This document shows, one piece after another, positions 35,601 through 45,007 of a DNA stretch of 64,000 bases. A model generated the notes under the pieces. It ran no database searches. It had not been told where the DNA came from and saw only the letters and a list, made by a program, of their open reading frames with translations. The DNA lies in NCBI GenBank assembly GCA_004194705.1, contig SADC01000189.1, forward strand, positions 372,001 through 436,000, given 5' to 3'. Each line of letters opens with the position of its first letter. Position 1 is the stretch's first letter. This DNA comes from Ditylenchus dipsaci (lineage: Eukaryota; Nematoda; Chromadorea; Rhabditida; Anguinidae). Made by a program: the position numbers and the translations under genes.

Positions 35601-36009
35601 ACACTGGCCTGCCCATAGATTAGTTGCTTTCTTCTCAGCCACCTCCACTCTGCCACACTTTTTGAGGCGAAAAGTCATTGTTGGTGGGATCTGATCAGTG
35701 GGCTCATTGCTGCTGCTACCTATGTGAGTTTGGTGGCAGTCAACCACACTGTCTGTGCACATTTGGATCCTATGATGCAAGAGAGCACCATCCTCCTGAG
35801 TATCGTCGGTAAATGAGCACAGATTCACTTTTATTCGGCCTAAATAAAATAAAACGGTTTGTTCGCATGAATAAAGGTGGATTACCACAACACTGGGGTG
35901 TAAAAGGAAGAAGGCGCTTGTCCATTTGTTGGTAAAAAGCATATTCCCTTTGGTTCAAGGGTTTGCACACATGTCCCTGGCATGTCAAAAGTCCAAAATG
36001 GCCACCCAC
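32669..36009 (-). CDS. IP6K: Inositol hexakisphosphate kinase (5' exon missing)
   Basis: ATP-dependent kinase that converts InsP6 to the pyrophosphate InsP7. Three exons found on the minus strand: 35886-36009, 35592-35839 and 32669-33628, with consistent phases. The N-lobe segment [20 protein letters not shown] matches family position. The catalytic signature PxxxDxKxG is [18 protein letters not shown]. Later come [15 protein letters not shown], the [12 protein letters not shown] strand and the metal-binding IDF motif in [15 protein letters not shown] Ser/Thr-rich tail ends DTTGGY. The large exon carries about 120 residues beyond and within the catalytic core that are not obviously conserved. 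The initiator exon (about 20 residues) lies upstream of 36009 and was not found. Two copies of a large fold-back element bracket the two upstream exons. Confidence 0.92.
33837..34000. repeat. GC-rich GGCCGTCC palindromic-word element (IP6K intron)
   Basis: Within AT-rich DNA, 33885-33990 is made of GGCCGTCC/GGACGGCC words on both strands. Outer CACCGGCCGTCCG and CCGGACGGGCGGTG are inverses. No target duplication was found, so the borders are uncertain. Confidence 0.6.
34480..35545. mobile_element. Large fold-back element, copy A (IP6K intron)
   Basis: Outer arms AGCCCAGCCGAA ... CACTTTATGG and their inverse near 35510-35545 pair. Further in, CCACAGGGGGGGTATCATGG pairs with the inverse at 35384-35403. 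The interior holds AAGCCCCCTGCGCCC / GGGCGCAGGGGCTTGAG hairpins and GATGCATAAAAAGCATGCAT. The same parts recur at 36460-37320 and 46270-47220. It ends only 47 nt from an IP6K exon. Confidence 0.85.
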
Positions 36010-36459
36010 CTAAATTGCAGAATTGAAAAAATGAACGGTAAAATAGGAATCCTTGCGATTTTGGGACCATACTATCAAAACAAAAGGGTTCTTTCTGAGT
36101 GCCGGGTTATTGAATACTCGACTGTGTTTTTAAATGTCAGGGTCATCATAGTAAAGCACCGCATCAAATGCAGATGGTCGGTCTGATTTTGTAAAATTTG
36201 TTGTTAAGCTGCTTGCTCATGCCCGGCGAATTTTATAGGTTAAAACAGAATGGCGGACTGGACGCTGTTTTAATTTTAAAAATAAATGGTTACTATGGTT
36301 AGGAACCTTTTATTAGTGTTATTACGTGATATCGGTGAACTGAGAAACATAAGAAATTATAGAAATAGTTTTTATTTATTAAGAAACCAAGAAAAAATTC
36401 CAATTTCTCAAAGGTCTAAAAACTTCTCGAAAATAAGCCACGAGTTGAACTATCGGCTT
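36010..36459. other. Unassigned DNA upstream of known IP6K exons
   Basis: No coding similarity is recognised. The missing first exon of IP6K must be here or further upstream. Confidence 0.4.
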
Positions 36460-37320
36460 GAGTTCAGAATCCCCCCCCCACGGGGAGTGATCAGACGGAG
36501 GAGATAGCATCATATTCGTGTTTTTCGACCCCGATTTCCTGAGAAAGCCGGCTGTTTTTTTATTTCTGAAGAAAAAAAATTTTTTCGATCCACAGGGGGG
36601 TATCATGGTTTTTTAGTCAAAATTTCGAAAATTTGAATTGGCGCCTTTTGAATTTTAAAGGGATTAAGGGCTGTATAGGGAGGGGAAGGGAATAAAGGGG
36701 GCCACTAATCACACAAGGGCCACTAACAAGAAGATGTTGAACATAGTTTTGAATACTGGGGCCTACCGCATAAATAAACTCTGGTATGCATGCTTTTTCA
36801 TGCATCCAGAGTCACTTTCGAGTGATTTGTGTCTAAGGTATGTGGGTGTGCGCATCTCAACTCCAAGCCCCAAGCCCCCTGCGCCCCCGAAGGGGCGCAG
36901 GGGGCTTGAGAGTTAGAGATGCGCGCACACACTTACCTTAGACATGATTCCGAGAAGTACTCTTGACCATAAAATGCATATAGAGTCTTTTTTGCCACGG
37001 CCCAGTTGAAAAACATGGTGAGGCAATCGCAGAATACAAACATTTGAATTTTTAACGTTCTGCCATAAAAGTGGTCCCCTTTTATTCCCTTCCCCTTCCA
37101 ATACAACCCTTAATCCCTTTGAAATTCAAAAGGCGCTAATTCAAATTTTCGAAATTTTGACTAAAAAACCATGATACCCCCCCCTGTGGATCGAAAAAAT
37201 TTTTTTGTTCAGAAATAAAAAAACAGCCGGCTTTCTCAGGAAATCGGGGTCGAAAAACACGAATATGATGTTATCTCCTCCGTTTGATCACTCCCCGTGG
37301 GGGGGGATTCGAAACTGCAA
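36460..37320. mobile_element. Large fold-back element, copy B
   Basis: Outer arms CCCCACGGGGAGTGATCAGA and TTGATCACTCCCCGTGGGG are inverse. The arms run through GAAAGCCGGCTG, CCACAGGGGGGTATCATGG and AATTGGCGCCTTTTGAA. The centre is a GCGCAGGGGGCTTG hairpin. It is the most symmetric of the three copies. Confidence 0.9.
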
Positions 37321-38326
37321 CCGAACTATCTCTTAATTTCTGATGAATTTTGTTTTTTTCGAACTAAAATTAAGCTGAGATTCTTTAAATTTGTTTCTAT
37401 GAAGAGAATATAGTAAATACTGCACCAGCCAAGAATCAACTAAAAATACTGCTAAACAAGGACAAACCTGGTGTGGGAAACCAGAGACATCCATGGTTCT
37501 ATAAAATTAGTAGAATTTAGGGTTGGTTACCCGGAAATTTCATAATTTATACAAATACAGCAGCTCAAAGCATTAATAAAATACATGGATTGCTGCTGCT
37601 ATAGTGTTTTCTATAAAAGCTGCCTCCTCTCCAAAATAGTCTGTGGGAAGTTAGACAAAAAGGAATAAACAACACCCCAAATAACAAAGGAAGCCGTCCA
37701 GTAGCACCAGCAGACCAACCCCAATACATACACAAACAATAATGGAGAGAAACAGAGATCCAAACAGAATACTAACTAACAGGAACAAAAAAACCGCTAT
37801 TTCTGTTGACTACCACTACTTATATTTGCCAGAAAAGTTGTCAAGAGCCATTCCGCGCAGAACGACGGTTGTCAAGGGGCTATCCACAAAAAATAGGAGT
37901 TGCAATAGAGTGTTTTTAAAAAGTGTGATTCAAGGCTTTTAAATATTAGTCACCAAGCAAAACCATGGCTAAACTTGAATAAGGTATTTAGCTGTTTTTA
38001 GACTTTAAGAGTCCGTTTCGGAAAAAATGTTCCCAATAAAAATTTTGCAGGGTTTAATTCAACTACAATACATTTAGCACTTACTTAAACCAAACCCCAG
38101 AACTTACTTGAGCCAAGTGGTCACAAAAACTCGGAAAAAAGTACGAAAAGAGGCACAAAAAAACAAATCAACGATCAAAAAATCTGAACGTTTTTTTGGC
38201 ATGGTTCAAGCAAAAAAGACATAAGTAAAATCTCTGACACAAAGTAAATCACTGAGTGGCGTACTGATAACAATGACTGTGATTTAACGGTTTAATTTCA
38301 GGAATCTTGCAATGTTGGGTGGTAGC
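37321..38326. other. No gene seen
   Basis: A 66-codon plus-strand frame at 37742-37942 is Arg/Asn-rich without family match. The region may contain the IP6K first exon and promoter. Confidence 0.4.
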
Positions 38327-38429
38327 CAGTGATTGGAAAAGCCAAAACCAAAAACACAAAGCCAAATTTGGCTTTGGTGTTGGCCGGCACTTTTGGCGTT
38401 GGCTTTGCGTTTGGCTTTTCCAATCACTG
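38327..38429. mobile_element. hAT-like MITE of TTTGGCTT words, TSD GTGGTAGC
   Basis: Ends CAGTGATTGGAAAAGCC and GGCTTTTCCAATCACTG are perfect inverses. Exact 8-bp duplications GTGGTAGC lie at 38319-38326 and 38430-38437. The 103-nt body is nearly all AGCCAAA/TTTGGCT words. Confidence 0.93.
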
Positions 38430-38509
38430 GTGGTAGCCTTTTGTCCCCTTTTTCTAGAAATGGAGAAAAGAGGGCGTAATCATTTTGCCAATGTTATGTT
38501 TTCGCAAAT

Positions 38510-38640
38510 AGCTTCTTTTCTCAGGTATTCTTATTCCTTTGTCAGGCAAATTACCACTTATTTTGTAGCCCATCTCACTGGTTACCAAATGAGTGGTAGT
38601 TTGCCTGGCAAGGGAATAAGAGTACTTGGGAAAAGAAGCT
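38510..38640. repeat. Fold-back element, relative of 7190-7332
   Basis: AGCTTCTTTTCTCAGGTATTC pairs with AGTACTTGGGAAAAGAAGCT, and GGCAAATTACCACT with AGTGGTAGTTTGCC. The centre is TTTTGTAGCCCATCTCACTG. Confidence 0.8.
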
Positions 38641-40100
38641 ACAAGTAAATTTTCTATTTGAGGCCCATTGGCCTAAATTAGAATATTTACATCACCTTTT
38701 ATCATTTTAACACTGCTTTTAATACCCAAACTTTAATTGCAAACCAAAATTTCATTTATATTCATCTCAATGAACAGCTAAACAAGCTTGCTCATAATTC
38801 AAAAAGCAGACGACAAAAAGATAGTTACAACAAAAAACTGCTTTAAACAACAAAAAAAAGAAGATGCAGATTAAGCAAAATGCGCAAGTCAAAGAATTGC
38901 ACAAGCACATGATAGTGACACAAACACACACCAGCTGCGCCTGTCTCTGCATACACACACTCATAGAGGTATCTAGCAGAAGCAAAAGCAGCAGCTAGAC
39001 AGCTGATTACCATCTATTCTGCTGTTCTTGCCAACCAGCAGTTAGGTTAGAATCGAAAGTGAGAAGGAAGGGGTTTGTCTGCCTCAAGACATCCCCCAAT
39101 TTATTGACGGATGTGTGGCAGCAGAAGCTGCCTCAGGACAGACACACAGCTTTCCCTGCTTTCACTCACTAGCTTAAATGGTTGGTTGGAACTGCTGCTG
39201 GGATGGCCAGAGGTGCTTGTCTATTGACACTCACACATTCTTGAGCAGTGGATGGAAAAAAAAGTTAATTTAGATGACCGCTTAGTATATTTGTTTAGTC
39301 TTATTAAATTATTTGTCTACTTGTGTGAATAATACTTTTTGGGCCTTTTATTCTAGTTTCATAATGATTACGACTTTTGAGGGCTGTTCGCTGTACTTAT
39401 ACTAAATCGAGCTCCTAAATACTCTGCTTAATTTTTTCAATTTGAGAAAATACAGTGTACCCAGCGACTTCCAAATAAATCGCATTGTCTCTACCCTGTT
39501 TCGTCCCAAATTGTTTCCGCCAAAAATCGTTATAGCCAAAAACGTTACATTTTTAATTAATTAGTTTGCTACATTTGGTTTTTCTAACTAATTTTGTGGA
39601 TATTCTCATTTACAAGTTTACACTCAAATTGATGCCAGAGAGAAAGACTACATTTTGAGCATAAGGTTGTAAATGACCATGTCTGCAATACTTGCTGAAA
39701 ACCCTAAAATTTCCGGAACCCTGAACTTTTTTGAGAACTTTTGGGGTTTTTCAGCAAATATTGCAGACATGGTCATTTACAATTAAAAGTAGAAAAAAAA
39801 ATAAGGTCTGCAGCCAGTGGTAGTCGAACCTGTGACCTAAGGCGATGCCTATATAAAGTCCCCCCCCCCTTTAATGTCGGAAATTTTCGGAATCTTTGTA
39901 TGAACATTCGATGAAAACTTTTCATTGGTCAGCTCTACCATTTAATAGTCTTTTGGAAATTTATCCACAAAATGAAATTGATCCAATTGAAAATAGCCTA
40001 TAAAAAACTTTTTACTACAAATTTGAATTTCCAATCTTTACAATTTTAATGACTCATTCTACTATTTTTCGGTTATGGCATCACAGACCGTGCCGTGATT
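38641..40100. promoter_or_regulatory. Upstream region of syntrophin, with one fold-back
   Basis: 38880-39260 is unique and less AT-rich, rich in CACACA and CAGCAG, and may hold the promoter or 5' UTR. 39600-39785 is a fold-back (GACCATGTCTGCAATACTTG / inverse) related to the centre of 18912-19733. A minus-strand B-box-like GGTTCGACTACC lies at 39820-39831. Confidence 0.4.
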
Positions 40101-43100
40101 ATGGGCACTCTTCGCAGTTCCCAACTAGAAGTGTTGGTGGATGGGTGTGAATGGCACAGAGTGAGCGCTACTCTGGATGAGACTGCCCTCTGCCTATCTC
40201 CAGTAGGGGATGGCTTCATGCCAGTTGCTGATGTGCCCTTTGCCCCAATGCCTACCACTGCCGCTGCAGCTGCTGCCTGGAGTGCTGAAAAGCGTTTTGT
40301 GCGAGTGGTGAAACCCGAAGGACATGGACTGGGCATCAGCATCCAGGGTGGTGCGGACAACGATAGACCAATTGTGATCAGCAAAATATTTTCTGGCATG
40401 GCTGCCCAACAGACCGACCAACTATTTGTGGGAGACGTTATTTTGGCAGTTAATGGAGAATCACTAGTTAATTCCAAACACGATGAGGCTGTAAAAGCAC
40501 TCAAACGGGCTGGAAAAGTAGTCAACCTACAAGGTGATAGTTTGCAATTTTCCAACCGCCAAAAATCAGAGTTCAAAACATAGTCTTTTGTGAGCAATTT
40601 TTTTGAAAAATCCGAGGTAGGTTTTCAAGAAAAAGTGACCTATACACATGTACATATCGCGCATTAGGTCATTTGGTCCCCATCATTTGGTGTCCTGGTC
40701 ATTTGGTCCCGGTCATTTGGTCCCCAAAAGCCGCCAATTTAAAATGTTCCAACAGGTTCGAATCCTGGCGATAGCAAAGAATTGTTTTCTACCATATATT
40801 ATCCCGAATAGGTCTCATTCACCTGGGAATCGGAAATCGGAAAATTTTGGATTTAGAAAGAAATATTAAAGACTATATATGAGGGGAAGGAATACTGAAT
40901 AACACTTGGCGATACCCCATTCATCCTCAATGATCCAGATCCACCCTCAGTGGTCCAAGTCCACCCTAAATGGTTCAGATTGACTTTTAGTGGTCCTAAC
41001 CCACTTTCAATAGTCGGGATCCACTACCAATGCCTCCGTTATTAGTAAAATGGTTCAGATTTATCCTCAATGGTCTTAATTCAATCTGGATGTAAAAATC
41101 TTTTAGGTGTCCTCTGGGTTCATTGGGTGAATACAGTCAACTCTCTTCGTAATAAAAATTTTTAATTTAATCTTTTTTCCATGTGAAAAACTCCTATCAT
41201 TTAATTTTTTATATAATTTAACCTCAGTTCTAATGGATGATCGATTAACCTGACATTGCATGGGTTTTCAACACTTTTCCAGGTTATTGTGCAGCTTTTT
41301 AAAGCGGTCAAATTCCCGGTCACATTCATTTGACTATGCCAGATATTTGAAGTTTGACTTATTAGAAACACATGAGCATCTTGCAAACAAGAGCTAAACG
41401 ATTTGCAAGTCTCAAAATTGGATCGACATAGGTTTCGTTCAAGACAACATGGAAAAACATTTAAAAAAAATTAAACTGGCGGCTTTGGGGACCAAATGAC
41501 CGGGATCAAATGACCAAATGACCGTCGCCCACATATCGACTAACCCAGGTCAATAAGCTAAACACCGTATCCCACCCGAAAAATCGGGAAGGGGCTGATT
41601 TGCCGTCATGATATTCGCCTTTGACTAAATTTGGCGTCAGCTTAGTCAACTCAAAATCCTCAGGATGTGGAATAAATATTTGAATGATGAACGTAAATAA
41701 GCAAACAGAAAATTTTTGTCATTGGCATATTAAGTTGACGGCAAATGTAGTCAACGGCGAGTTTTAGCGACGGCGAATCTAGTCAACGGCCAATCAGCCC
41801 TTCCCGAAAAATCTGCTATGAAAACGCTTAAATCCGGTCAAACTGGGATAGTATATATTTTTTTCGGTACCATTTTTTTGTTTTCAAGCCAAATTACATT
41901 ATAGACACCCTGGACTACTTTTCAGCTTGGTGTCACTTACTGGTGTAAAAAATGATAAGAAAAATTAAAATTTTGATGTATTTCAGTTCAATACAAAAAA
42001 GATGTACACCTGAAAAAAGACAACGTGTTACAACGACTCACCTGGGACGATGAGGAGCGAGCGGACCCCAGGAATCGACAACGAAGTTTCGGCCTTAAAC
42101 TTGCATATGTGGCTAGGTAAAATTAGCCTTATTACTTTAATAAATATCGAAAACTACAGAACTAGTCTGGACCGAGAGGATATTGAGAATCGCACAATTG
42201 AGATTCGCTCGCACAGCGCCCACCATGTATTGACCATACGATGTGCCAACGCTTTTGAGGCGGACGCATGGTTTGAGGCTATTCACTGCTGTGCCGAGAC
42301 TTTGCTCATTCAAGCACTAGCTCAAGTCAACTTAATTCTCGGTCAAAACCCACAAGTTCGCAAGATGGTTGGCTGGCGGAGCAGGTTAAATTGACTTTTT
42401 AAAATAATTTTACTAAAAAGAATTCTGCAGGGTGTACAAGATGGACTTCTAGCTTGGAGACCAGTTTTCGCTGCCCTTACTATGAATGATTTGCTGTTCT
42501 ACGATTCAGTACCTGCCATCAAACAAGAATGGGCTTGCCCCAAAATCACCAGACCATTGATAGCCACTCGAGTAGTGCAGACCACCTCACGAACATTCCC
42601 TGTGATTGCCGGTTTGTCCGACATCATCAGCTTTACAACAAGAACGGGCACTCAGGAGGGCATTTGTTCACATATGTTTAGGGTGGAGACACACAGGATT
42701 TAGCCGCATGGGTTAAGAACATAATTCACTACACATATGAGGCATGTGCAGATGTGGCTCAAGTGAGTGCACGTGAGTTAACTATTAGCTAAAGGCTAAA
42801 TTTACGGTGCATAGACGTTTCCCCAAAATGAAACTTTTTTCATTTTGGGAAACGTTTCCCCAAAATGAAACTCAAAAGAGTAAAATATCTCTAAGGGTAT
42901 ATATGGAGATACTTATTTAGACATACCAAGGGTATTGGCCGCTTCGCGCCAAAGACCAGCACACTCCACATTGCAAGGGATAGGGGTACATACATGTGTT
43001 AACCCTGACCCTTGCAATGTGGAATATGCTGGACTTTGGCCATCACATTCAGCCAAATACCCTTGATATGTCTAAATAAGTATCTCCATATATACCCTTA

Positions 43101-43948
43101 GAGATATTTTACTCTTTGAGTTTCATTTTGGGGAAACGTTCCCCAAAATGAAAAAAGTTTCATTTTGGGGAAACGTCTATATCCCAAATTTACCTATACC
43201 CCCATCACTCAATTAACTTCGACCCAACCAGTCAATCAGCATGGGGGACCAAGGCAATTTTTTTTCATTTTTATTTTTCAATTTTGAATTTTAAAGTAAG
43301 TCTTTAAAACTGTATATTTACACTTTTAAATTGGATGTAACCAAAATGTTGCCCTAAAATCTGAATTCTTGCCCTTTTTTTCGGTAATAAATTGCCGAAA
43401 AAAGCAAAAAAGGGGCAATAATTCCGATTTTAGGAACAACAATTCAATTTGATCTGTTTAAATTATTATGACACGAAAAAATTATCGGCATTGAAAATTG
43501 AAAAAAAAAATTTCCTTGATCCCCCAAGCTGATTCACTGGTGGGGGTCAAGTTAATTGAGTGGTGGCAGTAAAGGTAAAGTGATCCTAGTTAAATAATAA
43601 TTAAATTCTTATCGTATTTTTTAGCCTGTATCTGGCAAGATCAACAATGTGAGTTACTAATAGAACTTGAACGTGGAATATCACTAATGAACACAGCAAC
43701 TGGACAAGTCATTTGCAGCATCCATTCGAGGCAATCAGAGCCACCGGAGATGATGGAAACCAATTCTTGTGGATCGACTTTGGACCGCCTGTGGGAGAGC
43801 AGGTGAGTGATTAGATTGTGAAGACTTATACACAAATATAATACAATCAATTCAGGAAGTAGATCTACGTGGCTCTCCAAAAGCAGTTGTATTTGTATTG
43901 CACTCATTTCTGGCAGCAAAAGTCTATCGACTCAATCTGTACGCGTAA
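40101..43948 (+). CDS. Syntrophin (dystrophin-complex PDZ/PH adaptor)
   Basis: Membrane-associated adaptor that links dystrophin/dystrobrevin to channels and signalling proteins. Exons: 40101-40533, 41987-42116, 42160-42384, 42431-42772, 43625-43802 and 43856-43948. Domain order is the split first PH domain (LEVLVDGCEWHRVSATL), then PDZ (residues about 70-155: GHGLGISIQGGADNDRP, VGDVILAVNGESL, HDEAVKALKRAGK), the rest of PH1 (YKKDVHLKKDN ... ADAWFEAIH), PH2 (WRPVFAALTMNDLLFYDSVP) and the syntrophin-unique C-terminus (GNQFLWIDFGPPVGEQ, VVFVLHSFLAAKVYRLN). This is the full family order and length. One-base gaps interrupt the frame at 42367-42368, 42696-42697 and near 43726; adding a single base (G at the first two sites) restores it. 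The start is the ATG in frame with PH1. An upstream out-of-frame ATG (40077) ends after seven codons. AATAAA is at 44073. Confidence 0.94.
40660..41530. mobile_element. Fold-back with GGTCATTTGGTCCC tandem words (syntrophin intron 1)
   Basis: The left end has three spaced copies of GGTCATTTGGTCCC. The right end carries the inverse (GGGACCAAATGACC, GATCAAATGACC). GGGGACCAAA next to CTGGCGGCTTT mirrors CCCCAAAAGCCGCC. The interior has repeated TCCACCCT-AATGGTCC phrases at 40920-41090. Confidence 0.85.
41579..41812. mobile_element. Fold-back with TAGTCAACGGCGA words
   Basis: CGGGAAGGGGCTGATTTGCC and GGCCAATCAGCCCTTCCCG are inverse ends. Inside, AGTCAACGGCGA/TTGACGGCAAAT words repeat. Confidence 0.75.
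42806..43185. mobile_element. 380-nt MITE, GGTGCATAGACGTTTC ends, TSD AAATTTAC
   Basis: Ends GGTGCATAGACGTTTCCCC and GGGGAAACGTCTATATCCC, with TTTCATTTTGGGGAAACG words repeated in both arms. Exact 8-bp target duplications AAATTTAC lie at 42798-42805 and 43186-43193. A GACCAGCACACTCCACATTG stem forms the centre. Located in syntrophin intron 4. Confidence 0.93.
43203..43570. mobile_element. Fold-back element (syntrophin intron 4)
   Basis: CACTCAATTAACTTCGACCC and GGGTCAAGTTAATTGAGTG are inverse, and AATTGCCGAAAAAAGC pairs with GCCCTTTTTTTCGGTAATAA near the centre. Confidence 0.8.
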
Positions 43949-44072
43949 ATAACAGACCTAGTTATCAAAAGTACAAAATCCTGAATCATTGTTAAATTTT
44001 CCAAATTGACTATCACATGTGATGTGTGCACAGTTCATTTTCAGAGACAATGTAAATTATGCCACAGATTAG

Positions 44073-44078
44073 AATAAA
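44073..44078 (+). terminator. Syntrophin poly(A) signal
   Basis: AATAAA 125 nt beyond the syntrophin stop codon. Confidence 0.55.
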
Positions 44079-44107
44079 ATTTTATTATTATTTATTATGT
44101 GATAAAC

Positions 44108-44240
44108 TTAGAGACAGACCAGGACAGGATCCTGTCCTGGTCCGTCCTGGTCAAAATTTAACAATAAAATAAAATCCTGGTCCTGATCCAGACTAAAAAT
44201 CCTGGTCCTAGTCCTGGTATCTTGGCCAATCCTGGTCGTT
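44108..44240. repeat. AATCCTGGTC-word palindromic block
   Basis: Reiterated GGACCAGGA/TCCTGGTCC words on both strands, with the perfect palindrome CCAGGACAGGATCCTGTCCTGG at its left side. It resembles the word-built hAT-like MITEs elsewhere, but no target duplication was found. Confidence 0.6.
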
Positions 44241-44446
44241 GAATTTTGTGAATATAAATGTTATTTTTTTAAAACAATATCTTGAAACGACAATTTTAAT
44301 CGAAATCACCTTTGCAATTTTTTTCGGATATTTTTATTCATTCATTTGAAACACAATCTGTGGTTTTGAAGTATTAGTTTCTGCAATTTCTCTACATTCA
44401 TTTCTCGAAAAAACATTGCCGTTTTGTTTATGACCTTTGTTTTCAG

Positions 44447-44680
44447 ATGAGCATTGTCTGGACCATCGGTCTTTTCGACAAGTTGTCTGTTACAGAAGGA
44501 AAATGCCGAGTGTGCAACAAAACAACCAATATGGCTGACGGGTCGACAAAGGGTCTTTTCGTGCACTCAAAAACGCATGAGGAATACACTGTCAAGCTCA
44601 AGGAACTCGAAGAAAAGAATGCATCGCAGAAGAATTCCTTGGAGAAGTTTGTCAGAATTTGCCAAAGGTTATGTTCATAG
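44447..44680 (+). pseudogene. BED zinc-finger fragment, probably of hAT transposase
   Basis: The 77-codon frame has a BED-finger layout: SIVWTIGLF, then a Cys pair CRVC, then FVHSKTH, followed by a charged helix. An adjacent frame (KGYVHRDKFSASHQK) continues after a shift. BED fingers are the DNA-binding heads of hAT transposases. No catalytic domain is nearby, so this is a remnant or a domesticated fragment. The 5' flank (GTTTTCAG) could serve as a splice acceptor. Confidence 0.5.
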
Positions 44681-45007
44681 AGATAAATTTTCGGCAAGCC
44701 ATCAGAAATATGGTGGTCACCCTGAGTGCTCCCAAACTCTTATTTACGAATTCTTTATTTACTCAAACAAACACACATATAACTTGAAAAACCAAACAAT
44801 TATCTTTTTTATCACAGTTGCTAGAGGTCAATTCTTTCTTAGGATTGTTACAAAAAATAAATTAATGGACAAAATGCCAAAGCACATCTTGGTGTTGTGG
44901 AAAAAGGCGAATTATTTGTGATAATTGACCGGGGTGGTTTGGCGAAATACTGACAATCAACTGTTTTGGCTGTGTATCACATCATATAACAAATTGAGAA
45001 TGCCCTT

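Noticed and set aside
40095..40100. Upstream GTG start for syntrophin
   Set aside because: The ATG at 40101 is in frame and begins the conserved PH domain; GTG initiation is not expected here.
40194..40597. Minus-strand open frames of 75-174 codons
   Set aside because: Shadows of the syntrophin PDZ exon in the opposite direction.
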